From Leucobacter coleopterorum (GTDB lineage Bacteria; Actinomycetota; Actinomycetes; Actinomycetales; Microbacteriaceae): 64,000 nt of DNA. Positions 20,394-29,687 of the stretch are shown in pieces. Numbering within the stretch: the first letter of the stretch is position 1; each line of letters begins with the position of its first letter. Under the pieces are notes generated by a model, which saw nothing but the letters and a program-made list of their open reading frames with translations, made no database searches and was not told the origin of the DNA. The stretch lies in NCBI RefSeq assembly GCF_011382985.1, contig NZ_CP049933.1:1054001-1118000 (forward strand), written 5' to 3'. The translations under genes and the position numbers were made by a program.

Positions 20394-20924
20394 CTAGGGT
20401 GGCGATAAGTTCAGGTGGGTAAGGGGCAGCAACCCATCAGCGTGCGGGACAATCACCAAATCCACAAGATTAAGGCCACTGAAATCTTCTAGCATAATCC
20501 CTTCAGTGTGGCCGTCGAGCGCAATCGCTGGTTCGATACTTCTTCCCGTGACCATTGCGCCGGCGCTTGCCCCCATATAAGGCAGCCCTGCTCTAACTCG
20601 TTCGGATAAAACTGTATCGGCACCGACGCGCCGCAATGTCGCCATGAGGTAGTCTGCCATGCCTCCGGCTACATAGACTGCATCAACAGACTCAAGGGTT
20701 GACGTGAAATCCTCAGCAGTGCCGTTTCCCACTGTTACTGGCACTACTGAGTAACCAAGTTGCTGCAACTGGCGACGTTCCTCTTCAACAAAGGGAAGGC
20801 TGCCAAGCGGTTTTGAGGCATCGTCGACATAAGCGATTCGTGTAGATGTTCGAGAAGTAAGACCAATTGAATCTAAGAATCCCGGAACTGCACCGATGAA
20901 TCTTGAGAGGAGAAGTATGTGCAT
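20394..20924 (-). CDS. Peptidase S51 (dipeptidase E-like) family protein, short
   Basis: A 176-residue cytosolic protein with the S51/class I amidotransferase-like fold. It contains DAVYVAGGMADYLMATLRR, the nucleophile elbow GASAGAMV (Ser, as in dipeptidase E) and the following LEDFSGLNLVDLVIVPHADG. The family usually has about 200-230 residues. The product stops soon after the catalytic His region (PHADG), so the C-terminus seems truncated or displaced by a frame error. Dipeptidase E cleaves Asp-Xaa dipeptides; activity here is not certain. It is the last gene before the sucC control region and points away from it. Confidence 0.7.
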   Translation of the reverse strand: MHILLLSRFIGAVPGFLDSIGLTSRTSTRIAYVDDASKPLGSLPFVEEERRQLQQLGYSVVPVTVGNGTAEDFTSTLESVDAVYVAGGMADYLMATLRRVGADTVLSERVRAGLPYMGASAGAMVTGRSIEPAIALDGHTEGIMLEDFSGLNLVDLVIVPHADGLLPLTHLNLSPP

Positions 20925-21304
20925 ACGGTCAATTTACAACAAGCAAACTTCAAACCAAGACGCTGGGGTGCGAGGTATTGCAATCTGTCTCACCCAGCAC
21001 TGAGTTTAAATAATGCGAAGTGATCAATGTGCAAGCATGGGGTGTTGCGTTGACCGGTTGAGACCACCATTCGCTAGGTGTACCGGAAACTCTGGATGGT
21101 CTATTGCTGGTTATCATTAATATTCGCGTAAGGGAACATGTGTTTCAAGGGTGACCGTCGGAGCGGTCAGTTTGTCAAACCGCGCGGCGGGCGTTTCCGT
21201 TCCCGAACCGTCGTACGGTGCTAGACTGACCTCTGGTCGATTTATCTCGACATCGAGACATTTTTGCCTCGGGCACCTAAGAATCCCAAGCAAAGGAACA
21301 GTAC
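20925..21304 (+). promoter_or_regulatory. Upstream region of sucCD
   Basis: No gene is seen in these 380 bases. Near the right end, gtgctagactgacc (TAGACT at 21222-21227) is a good extended -10 box, giving an untranslated leader of about 70 bases before the GTG at 21305. AGGAAC at 21295-21300 is the ribosome site. The left half is AT-rich like the island to its left; the composition returns to high GC around 21150. Confidence 0.5.
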
Positions 21305-22469
21305 GTGGATCTTTACGAGTACCAGGCACGAGATCTATTTGAGCGTTACGAGGTGCCGGTGCTGGCCGGCATCATCGCGGACACTCCCGAAGAAGCTCGT
21401 GCTGCCGCAGAGAAGATTGGCGGCGTTGTTGTCGTCAAGGCGCAGGTAAAGGTTGGAGGCCGCGGCAAAGCTGGCGGCGTGAAGGTTGCGAAGAACGCCG
21501 ACGAGGCGTTTGCAGCCGCAGAGGCGATCCTCGGCCTCGACATCAAGGGGCACGTCGTCAAGCGCGTCATGGTCGCTGCCGGTGCAGACATCGCCCAGGA
21601 GTTCTACTTCTCGGTGTTGCTCGACCGCGCGAACCGCTCCTACCTCTCGCTGTGCAGCGTTGAAGGCGGCATGGAAATTGAGCAGCTCGCCGTTGAGAAG
21701 CCGGAAGCGCTCGCGCGCATCGAGGTTGATCCGATCGCTGGCATCGATGCCACGAAGGCCGTCGAGATTGCTCGCGCCGCGAACTTCCCGAAGAACTGGT
21801 CGAGAAGGTCGCAGCGGTCTTCGAGAAGCTCTACGCCGTCTACGTTGGTGAAGACGCAACCCTCGTCGAGGTGAACCCGCTCGTGCTCACCGGCGCTGGC
21901 GACATTATCGCGCTCGATGGCAAGGTCTCGCTCGACGAGAACGCTGAGTTCCGTCACCCAGAGCACGACGCGCTCGCCGACAAGGCCGCAGAGGATCCGC
22001 TCGAGGCGAAGGCCAAGGCGCAGGATCTCAACTACGTGAAGCTCGACGGTGAGGTCGGCGTGATCGGTAACGGTGCTGGGCTCGTCATGTCGACACTCGA
22101 CGTTGTTGCATACGCTGGCGAGAACCACGGCGGTGTGAAGCCCGCGAACTTCCTCGACATTGGCGGTGGTGCCTCGGCCGAGGTCATGGCCGCTGGCCTC
22201 GACGTGATCCTTGGTGATCCGCAGGTCAAGTCGGTGTTCGTCAACGTATTCGGGGCATCACCGCGTGCGACGCGGTTGCCAACGGTATCGTGGGTGCACT
22301 CGCGACGCTCGGTGACTCGGCGAATAAGCCACTTATCGTGCGCCTCGACGGCAACAACGTTGAAGAGGGTCGCAAGATCCTCAACGAAGCTGCCCACCCA
22401 CTCGTCACCCTGGCAGCAACCATGGACGAGGGTGCCGACAAGGCCGCTGAACTCGCCAACGCTCGCTAG
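21305..22469 (+). CDS. sucC: Succinyl-CoA synthetase beta subunit
   Basis: Beta subunit of the TCA-cycle enzyme interconverting succinyl-CoA and succinate with nucleoside triphosphate formation. It starts at a GTG read as [19 protein letters not shown]. Recognisable parts are the ATP-grasp region [28 protein letters not shown] with [15 protein letters not shown], then [16 protein letters not shown], and [10 protein letters not shown]. One missing C (21787-21789) and one missing G (22252-22255) break the frame. Restoring them gives 388 residues with [16 protein letters not shown] and the normal C-terminus. A disrupted sucC next to disrupted sucD strongly argues for sequence error. Confidence 0.93.
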
Positions 22470-22499
22470 CCCGCACCGGAACGTAGAAGAAGGAACACA

Positions 22500-23401
22500 A
22501 TGTCGATCTTCCTGAACAAGGATTCCAAAGTCATCGTCCAGGGCATCACCGGCGGCGAAGGTACCAAACACACGGCGCGCATGCTTGCCGCTGGCACCCA
22601 GGTTGTGGGGGCGTGAACGCTCGCAAGGCCGGCACCACGGTGTCGCACGTTGACGCGAACGGTGCCACCGTCGAGCTGCCAGTGTTTGCCACGGTCGCCG
22701 AGGCAATGGCCTCGACCGGAGCCGACGTCTCCGTCGCGTTTGTGCCACCGGCGTTCACCAAGGATGCCGCAATCGAGGCCATCGACGCGGGCATCGGCCT
22801 GCTCGTGATCATTACCGAGGGTGTGCCCGTCAAGGACTCGGCCGAGCTCTGGGCTCACGCCAAGGCCACCGGTAACAAGACCCGCATCATCGGGCCGAAC
22901 TGCCCCGGCATCATCACGCCGGGCGAGGCTCTCGCGGGCATCACTCCCGCCACGATTACGGGTAAGGGGCCGATCGGTCTCGTCTCGAAGTCGGGCACGC
23001 TGACTTACCAGATGATGTTTGAGCTGCGCGATCTCGGCTTCTCAACAGCCATCGGGATCGGCGGAGACCCGGTCATCGGAACGACCCACATCGACGCGCT
23101 TGCCGCGTTCGAGGCTGATCCCGAGACCAAGGCCATTGTCATGATCGGTGAGATCGGTGGCGACGCTGAAGAGCGCGCAGCCGAGTACATCAAGGCCAAT
23201 GTAACGAAGCCGGTTGTTGGCTACGTCGCAGGCTTCACCGCGCCCGAGGGTAAGACCATGGGCCACGCTGGCGCCATCGTCTCAGGTTCGGCCGGAACGG
23301 CTCAGGCGAAGAAAGAAGCACTCGAGGCGGCTGGCGTGAAGGTCGGCAAGACGCCGTCTGAGACCGCGCGGTTGCTGCGTGAGGTCTACGCAGCGCTGTA
23401 A
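22500..23401 (+). CDS. sucD: Succinyl-CoA synthetase alpha subunit
   Basis: Alpha subunit carrying the CoA-binding domain and the phosphorylated histidine. The start is ATG at 22500 behind GAAGAAGGA. Residues read [20 protein letters not shown], then break at a five-G run (22607-22611); one more G restores [13 protein letters not shown]. Later motifs are [44 protein letters not shown] and the histidine loop [18 protein letters not shown]. The restored length is 300 residues, as expected. It is co-transcribed with sucC across 30 bases and followed by two hairpins. Confidence 0.95.
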
Positions 23402-23403
23402 GC

Positions 23404-23433
23404 GCGCCAGCGTTTACAGGAGAACGCTGGTGC
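23404..23433 (+). terminator. Hairpin after sucD
   Basis: An 11-base stem (gcgccagcgtt at 23404-23414 with aacgctggtgc at 23423-23433, one G-T pair) with an eight-base loop, three bases after the sucD stop. Confidence 0.6.
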
Positions 23434-23492
23434 CGCGCACGGCGGCATTCGCGGCGCTGTAGTTTTACCAGTGGGTCGTGCGATCCACAACG

Positions 23493-23533
23493 AGCCGGGT
23501 TCTTGTCACGAAGAGTGACGGGAACCCGGCTTT
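23493..23533 (+). terminator. Second hairpin after sucD with nested stem
   Basis: agccgggttc (23493-23502) pairs with gaacccggct (23522-23531) and is followed by TTT. Inside it gtcac (23505-23509) pairs with gtgac (23515-23519). This is the stronger terminator candidate for the sucCD transcript and separates it from the EamA gene. Confidence 0.7.
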
Positions 23534-23557
23534 GTCGATGTGTGAGACGGCTGTAGC

Positions 23558-24511
23558 ATGAGTGTGATGCAGGCCCCAACGCAGGATCCTCGCGGCAGAC
23601 TCCCCGCAACGATCGCCGTTGTGGTCACCGCCGCTCTGTGGGGCACAACCGGGCTCGCGGCGAGTTTTGCCGCCCCGCTCAGTGCGATCACCACCGGAGC
23701 TGCGGGCATGGGAATCGGTGGACTCGTGCTTGGGCTCTTCGGGTGGCGCTCGGTCGTTGCTGCGCTGCGCATGCCTGGTGCGCGCCCCACTGTGCTGCTC
23801 GGCGCCCTCTCGCTGTGCGTCTTTACCCTGTGCTTCTATGCCTCAATGGGAATGGCTGGCATCGCGATCGGCACGATCGTTACGATCTGTTCCTCTCCAA
23901 TATTCGCCGCGCTCTTGCAACGATCAATCGATCACACGCCGCTCACTCCACGCTGGTACGTGGCCGCGCTACTGTCGATCGGGGGAGGCGGGCTGCTTGT
24001 CGCGGGCAAGGAGAGCGGCGGCGGGTGGATGGGCTCCGATCCTGCTCAACTGCCCTGGGGTGTGCTGGTGGGGTTGTGTGCCGGGTTCGCGTATGCGCTC
24101 TATGCCTGGCTGCTGAGACGGCTCATTCAGCCTGCTCCGCTTCGCCCCCACGGGCTGCCCCGAAACATGGCCGTATCCGCCATTCAAGCTACTGCCGCCA
24201 TACCGCTGTTGTTATTCGCGGGCGTCACTGGAGGTGGGCAACTTGCAGACCTGGGCGTGTGGCCCGCGCTGCTCTACCTGGGGCTGGTGCCAATGGCGCT
24301 CGGTCACGCGCTCTTTGCCCGATCTCTCGTGGCGCTTTCGGCCGCCACCGCGACGCTGTACACCCTGCTGGAGCCTGTGGTGGCCACGATCCTTGCGGTT
24401 TTGGTGGTCGGGGAGCGGCTGAGTGTAACGGGCTGGGTTGGTCTTGTTGCGGTTCTTTGCGGACTTGTGATTCTCACGCTGCCCAAGAACTACACTGGCA
24501 AACATGACTGA
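23558..24511 (+). CDS. EamA/DMT-superfamily transporter
   Basis: A 317-residue membrane protein with about ten hydrophobic helices in two EamA repeats. The first repeat starts IAVVVTAALWGTTGLAASFA and the second has YALYAWLLRRLI to LEPVVATILAVLVVGERLS. The glutamate-containing LEPV..GE segment near the C-terminus is the usual DMT signature. Such proteins export amino acids or other metabolites; the substrate here cannot be told. The next gene starts inside its last codons (ATG at 24504), which suggests an operon with the MetE/UROD-like protein. Confidence 0.88.
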   Translation: MSVMQAPTQDPRGRLPATIAVVVTAALWGTTGLAASFAAPLSAITTGAAGMGIGGLVLGLFGWRSVVAALRMPGARPTVLLGALSLCVFTLCFYASMGMAGIAIGTIVTICSSPIFAALLQRSIDHTPLTPRWYVAALLSIGGGGLLVAGKESGGGWMGSDPAQLPWGVLVGLCAGFAYALYAWLLRRLIQPAPLRPHGLPRNMAVSAIQATAAIPLLLFAGVTGGGQLADLGVWPALLYLGLVPMALGHALFARSLVALSAATATLYTLLEPVVATILAVLVVGERLSVTGWVGLVAVLCGLVILTLPKNYTGKHD

Positions 24512-25567
24512 CACGCTGCCCGCTCCGGACGTTCACGGGGCCCACCTCGTTGGAAGCATCAACTTTGATGATGCCGAGACCACCATGCGCGTCGCCGCGG
24601 AGACACTGGGGCCCTGGCTCAAGCGGATTCCCGACGGCGAAGTGGGGAGCGCTTCCACTGGATCGCGTTTCAGCCCGGCCGACTCGCGCAGGCTGAGGGG
24701 ATCGAACGGGTGGGAGACACCCCGATTCCGTTGCGCATGCTCGATATTCGCTCGGTCAGGATCGCGGACGGTGTGGAGGCAGGCGACCTTGTTCTGCCAT
24801 CGCTCGGCTATGCGGAGGCTGCCCTCGAATCGTGGACTGTGTTTTCTTCGTTGAAGGAGGCGGGCGTTGTTGCCCCGCACACCAGGTTCCAGGTTTCGCT
24901 GCCGACTCCACTCGGCGTCGTGGGGAGTTTTGTGCGCTTTGAGGACCGTGAAGCCTTTGAATCGGTCTATGAGGGTGCGCTCGCTGCGGAGCTGCAGCAG
25001 ATCCTCGATGAGATTCCGCACAGTGAGCTTGCCGTTCAATGGGATGCAGCGGTGGAATTCGCCATTTTGGAGGCTGCGGAGAGCGACCTGCGGAGCTATG
25101 CGTGGTTCGATGATGTGTGGTCGGGCACGACCGCGCGACTGGCCCGGCAGATTGATCGGGTGCCTGTGGACGTTGAGGTTGGGGTGCACCTTTGTTACGG
25201 CGATGTCGCCGAGAAACACTTCGTGGAACCGAGTGACGCCGCAAACCTGGTGAGGTTTGCGAACCTTACGCTGCAGCAGGTATCGCGTCGCCTGGACTGG
25301 CTACACCTGCCCGTGCCGATCGAGCGCGACGATGACGCGTACTTCGCGCCGCTGGCCGAGCTGGCGCTTCCAGAAGCAACTGAGCTCTACCTCGGTCTTG
25401 TGCATCGCGAAGACGGTGCTGAGGGTGCGCGTCGACGGATCGCTGTCGCGCAGCGACATGTTTCGCGCCCGTTCGGGGTCGCTACGGAGTGCGGATTCGG
25501 GCGCGCACCTGAGGGCACCACGGTTCCCCTGTTTGAGGTGCACCGGGAGGTTGCAGTGGCCTGGTAG
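24504..25567 (+). CDS. MetE/UROD-like TIM-barrel protein of unknown function
   Basis: About 354 residues after restoring one G (24645-24648), which joins RIPDGEVGE to RFHWIAFQPGR. Features are GAHLVGSINFDDAETTMRVA, RIPDGEVG, SLPTPLGVVGSF, a VQWDAAVEF segment, EVGVHLCYGDVAEKHF with His-x-Cys, and ATECGFGR at the end. The H-x-C plus C-terminal ECGFGR arrangement recalls the zinc-binding barrel of cobalamin-independent methionine synthase and UROD-like proteins. It is far too short to be MetE. It overlaps the EamA gene, so it may make or modify what that transporter moves. No function is assigned. Confidence 0.65.
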
Positions 25568-25590
25568 TGGGAGGCTCATTGCCTACAACC

Positions 25591-25630
25591 TGACCTGACC
25601 TGACCTGACCTGACCTGACCTGACCTGACC
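25591..25630. repeat. Pentanucleotide tandem repeat (TGACC)8
   Basis: Eight perfect TGACC copies in a row, with a partial copy before them. The array lies between the convergent MetE-like and aldehyde dehydrogenase genes. Pentamer arrays can gain or lose units by slippage; here the copy number would change only the 3' region, unless the dehydrogenase frame reads into it. Confidence 0.95.
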
Positions 25631-25637
25631 GGCCCGG

Positions 25638-25702
25638 CCCGCGAGAGCGCGATTTGACATGTGATATCTGGCGAAAAACATGTAAAACTTCGCTCTCGCG
25701 GG
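25638..25702. terminator. Large hairpin between convergent genes
   Basis: A perfect 12-base stem (cccgcgagagcg at 25638-25649, cgctctcgcggg at 25691-25702) encloses a 41-base AT-rich loop with two acatgt palindromes. It lies between the 3' ends of the MetE-like gene and the dehydrogenase and could end both transcripts. Confidence 0.65.
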
Positions 25703-25765
25703 AGTAGCAAGACCGGGGGCGGAAAGCAGAGTGGGTAGGGAGAAGGAAAGAAGAACGCGGCGAGG

Positions 25766-27299
25766 CTATCCCTGCGCGGCGGTACCCCAGGCTTTTGACT
25801 CACCCGCCGGGGCGATGGCCCGGGCACCGCGAGCGGGTTCGTGTCTTGCAGAACCTCGGGCAGAAACGCGGTTGGGGCGCTCTGGTAGGCGACCGGGCGC
25901 AGGAACCGCTTGATGGCCGAGGTGCCGACCGAAGTGCTGGAGTCGTTGGTGGTCGCTGGCCAGGGGCCACCGTGCTGCTGCGCGGGAGTGACGGCCACGC
26001 CCGTGGGCCAGCCGTTAAAGAGCACACGGCCGACCTGCTGCGATAGCGCATAAACAAGAGCGCGGAGCTCGGCCGCGTTTGCGGTTTCGCCCGTGGCTTC
26101 TTGAGTCCCGAGGTGGAGCGTGCCCGTGAGGTTGCCCTCGAAGAACTCGGGTACGAGCGCTGCGAGATCGGTGTTCTCGGGGATCTCAACCACAATCGAG
26201 AGCGGACCAAACGCCTCGTCCACGAGTGTGTCCTTGTTGGCCCGGAAGCCCTCAAGCGAGACGGCAACGATTGTTGGGGTGGCCCAGCCGTGTCCCTGGT
26301 CGTCGAAGCGAATGCCGCCCTCGACGAGTGCGCGCACTCCGGGGCGGAGAAGATCGTGGTGCGACGCTCGTTGTAGCTGCGCGAGATTCGGGGGTCCAGG
26401 AGGCGGTGCTCCGTGGGTCCGCCAATGGATTCACTCGCAGCCGCCTGGATTGCCTCGGGAAGATCAGACCCCGTGGGCACGAACACAAAGCCGGGTTTTG
26501 TGCACAGCTGACCGGCTGAGCCAGAAACGCTCACGAGGTAGCCCGAGGCGATCTCTGCCGCGCGCTCGCTGATAGCGTCAGCGGTGATGAATACCGGGTT
26601 CACGGAGCCGAGTTCACCGAAGAACGGGATCGGGGCTGGGCGCGAGGCCGCGATGTCGGCGAGGAGGCGTCCGACGTTGATCGAGCCGGTAAACGACCCG
26701 GCCTTGATGCGCGGATCTTTCAAGACCGCGACCCCGGCGTCACGGCCATGGATGAGCTGGAACGTGCCCTCGGGCATGCCCGCTGCGGTGAGTGCTTCAA
26801 GAGCGACCTCTGCAGTGGCATCACTGAGCTTCGGGTGCCCCGAGTGTGCCTTGACGATAAGGGGACAGCCGGCTGCGAGGATCGCGGCGGAGTCGCCACC
26901 TATGACGGAAAATGCGAAGGGGAAGTTTGAGGCGGAGAAGTTGATAACCGGGCCGAGGGGAATATGGACGCGTCGAATGTCTGGCCGAACACCGAGCGCG
27001 AAGTCGGTGTCAGTGTAGTCAATGCGTACGTCGAGGTAGGAGCCGTCAACGAGTGTGTCAGCGAAGAGTCGCAGTTGAACGGCTGTGCGGGTGACCTCAC
27101 CGTTGAGGCGAGCACTTGTGAGACCGGTCTCCTGTTCTGCGATTTCAACTAGCGTGGCCTTGGCGTTTTCGAGAGCGTCGGCAACTGCAACGAGTGCGGC
27201 TGCGCGTGCTTGCGGGCTCGTGGCGGCCAGCAGGGGTGCCGCGTTGGTGGCGTTGGCGACGACGGTTTCGAGTTTGGGGGTGAGTGCTTCGGTGGTCAT
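25766..27299 (-). CDS. Alpha-ketoglutaric semialdehyde dehydrogenase (ALDH family)
   Basis: NAD(P)-dependent oxidation of 2-oxoglutarate semialdehyde to 2-oxoglutarate, the final step of hydroxyproline breakdown. The sequence is of the KGSADH type: HIPLGPVINFSASNFPFAFS, IVKAHSGHP, GSFTGSINVGR, the catalytic Glu in FFGELGSVNPVF, the catalytic Cys in AGQLCTKPG, and the end FLRPVAYQSAP. The start is ATG at 27299 (MTTEALTPKLE) behind GAAGGA. One missing base (26341-26344) breaks the body. A probable second (25822-25824) would give a stop at 25766 and a 511-residue product. Without it the frame reads on through the TGACC repeat to 25576. Confidence 0.85.
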
Positions 27300-27507
27300 A
27301 CCTACATCCTTCAAATTTGAGGCCGAGAGGCCGATGGTCGTACCCAAGTGCATTGCGGCTGTTGACACATAGATAAGAATCGTGGCCGATTCGTGACTTT
27401 TTGATCAGAACGCTTCAACTATACAATGTACTATTGCACATAGTGTTAGTGTCGAAGCTGCACACTCTCTTCCCAAGATTCAACGAAGTATCCAGGAAAG
27501 GAAGAAC
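27300..27507. promoter_or_regulatory. Divergent control region, KGSADH / liv operon
   Basis: A 208-base spacer with tacaatgtactattgcacat near 27423-27442. It contains caat/attg dyad symmetry and the octamer ATTGCACA (27433-27440). The same octamer occurs in the hydroxyproline-operon and the 52 kb control regions. AGGAAAGGAAG before the ATG at 27508 is a strong ribosome site. Confidence 0.5.
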
Positions 27508-28714
27508 ATGACCTCACAACGATCGGTAATCACGCGGAGGCTCGTAAAATCGAGGCCCGTTAAGTCGAGGCTCGTAGTAGCTGGAGCGGTTGCGCTCTCA
27601 ATCGGCCTTGCCCTCACGGGCTGCTCGGGTGGTCTCGCGAGCGGCGGCGACTCCAGCGACTCAGGCGATGGCGCCATTAAGCTCGGCATGCTCGCACCGT
27701 TCTCCGGCTCAGAGGCAGCGTTCGGCGACTACATGAAGTTTGGCGCACAGCTCGCCATCAACGAGATCAACGCTGATGGTGGTATTGACGGGCGCGACCT
27801 TGAACTCGTCACCGAGGACGACGGCTGCGACCCGACAGCAGCGGTTGCGGCAGCGAACAAGCTTGTCACCGCGGGTGTCAAGGGCTCGGTTGGTGGGTAC
27901 TGTTCCGGGGCAACACTGCCGACCCTGCCGATCTTTGCGGACGCCAAGGTGCCGATGGTGATCCCCGCCGCGAACTCAAACGAGCTCGTCGGCCAGGGGC
28001 ATTCATGATCAACGGCACCGGCACACAGCAGGCCGAGTCAGCGGTGACCTATATCAAGAAGGTCGGTGCAAAATCCGTCGTTGTGATTGACGACAACACC
28101 GACTACTCGGTCGACCTTGCAGACTCCGTTGAGAAGCAAGCCGACGGGTTCAAGATTGTGAAGCGCGAGTCGATTAACCCCAAGGAGAAGGACTTCTCCG
28201 CCAACGTCAACAGTGTGATCTCGGCGAAACCCGACTTCGTTGTGTGGACCGGCTACTACCAGGCGGGTGGGCTTCTCATCAACCAACTTCGCGGCGCTGG
28301 CTACGACGGGCCGATCCTGGTCGGTGATGGTTCGGTGGATGCGCAGTTGGCGGCCATCGCCGGAGCGGACTCCATTAAAAACGTTGTGGGAACCTTCACC
28401 AAGACCCCCGACATGCTTGAGGGCGGCGACAAGTGGATCGCCGATTACAAGAAGGTGTCAGGCGGCGCGGATCCGGGGCCGTACTCGATTCAGAGTTACG
28501 AGGCGGTCAAGACGCTCGCCGAGGCCTACAAAAACGCTGGCGGCACAGACTACGACGCGGTTGTGAAGGCCCTGAAAGATCTCACGGACTTCCCGCTTCT
28601 CACCGGTGAGCTGACGTTCGCTGCTGACGGCTCCCGCGAGGGGGTGGCTTTGTGATCGTGGAGCCCACGGGCGACGACGGTGCATTTGTGCTGAAGGACG
28701 ACCTGAAGAGTTAG
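27508..28714 (+). CDS. livK: Branched-chain/amino-acid ABC transporter substrate-binding lipoprotein
   Basis: Binds the substrate outside the membrane for the following liv-type importer. It has a basic N-terminus, a hydrophobic core and the lipobox LTGC (LALTGCSGG), then a Ser/Gly/Asp linker. The periplasmic-binding type I core begins IKLGMLAPFSGSEAAFGDYM and contains AINEINADGGIDGRDLEL and VKGSVGGYCSGATLPTLP. Two missing Gs (27996-27999 and 28640-28644) break the frame; restoration gives about 402 residues ending VLKDDLKS. Substrate is not readable from sequence. Divergence from KGSADH and the neighbouring imino-acid genes point to proline, hydroxyproline or a related compound. Confidence 0.88.
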
Positions 28715-28719
28715 TGCGG

Positions 28720-28750
28720 CGGACCGCCCGGAGCGATTCCGGGCGGTCCG
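28720..28750 (+). terminator. Hairpin between livK and livH
   Basis: A perfect 12-base stem (cggaccgcccgg at 28720-28731, ccgggcggtccg at 28739-28750) with a seven-base loop, six bases after the livK stop. Such hairpins after the binding-protein gene usually cause partial termination or protect the livK message, which raises binding protein over permease. Confidence 0.7.
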
Positions 28751-28793
28751 TTCCCAACTCTGCACGTCCACTCGACAGCAAAGAGGCTATTAG

Positions 28794-29685
28794 ATGTTCC
28801 AATTGATTTGGAACGGGCTGTTTGTCGGCTCGTTCTACGCGCTCGTCGCGCTCGGTTACAGCATGGTGTACGGCATCATCAAGCTGTTGAACTTCGCCCA
28901 CGGCGACCTGTACATGCTCGGCTCCTTCCTCGCGTTTGTGGTGCTTGGTGGTTTGACCGGTCTGTTCGGGCTCGGGTCGATCCCGATCCTTTTGCTTGTG
29001 CTGCTCATTACCATGCTGCTCACCGGAGGCATTGGTGTGCTCATTGAGCGCGTCGCCTATCGCCCGCTGCGCACAAGCCCGCGGCTTGCAGCACTGATTA
29101 CCGCGGTTGGCGTTTCGTTCACGCTTGAGTACGTGGTTCGGCAGATTTTCGGTGCCAGCCCACTCGTCTTTCCGATCCGATTACAGGGGCTCCTGTTGAG
29201 GTGTTCGGGGCGCGGATCACGATGCCGCAGCTCGTGCTGATGCTGGTCGCCGCGATCCTCATGTTCCTGCTGCAGCGCTACGTGATGCACTCCCGCGAGG
29301 GTCGTGCGATGCGCGCGATTGCGCTGGACCAAAAGGCCTCCCTGCTGATGGGGGTCAACGTCAACAAGGTGATCTCTCGCACGTTCTTTATAGGTTCCGC
29401 GCTCGCCGGTGCTGCCGGCGTAATGGCTGCGGCCTACTACGGAACGATCGACTTCTTGATGGGGTTTGTGATCGGCCTCAAAGCGTTCACCGCGGCGGTG
29501 ATCGGCGGCATTGGGAACCTCTACGGCGCGATGTTGGGTGGGATCGTGCTCGGACTGCTCGAATCATTCGGCACCCACTTTCTCGGGGTCAGTGGCGTGA
29601 CGTGTTTGCGTTCGGGTTCCTGATCCTGTTCCTCGTCTTTAAACCGACCGGTATTCTCGGCGAACGCGTCGTGGAGAGGGTGTGA
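28794..29685 (+). CDS. livH: ABC transporter permease, LivH type
   Basis: Membrane subunit with about eight helices. It starts MFQLIWNGLFVGSFYALVALG, followed by the family segment GIIKLLNFAHGDLYMLG and VIERVAYRPLRTSPRLA-like text. The EAA-like loop is AMRAIALDQKASLLMGVNV, and the conserved AFTAAVIGGIGNLYGAMLGG is near the end. Missing Gs at 29186-29189 and 29585-29588 break the frame. The restored 297-residue protein ends LFLVFKPTGILGERVVERV, the typical LivH C-terminus, two bases before the livM start. Confidence 0.9.
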
Positions 29686-29687
29686 CC

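Noticed and set aside
25591-25630. CRISPR or origin iteron array
   Set aside because: Units are only five bases with no spacers and no Cas or replication genes nearby; it is a simple tandem repeat.
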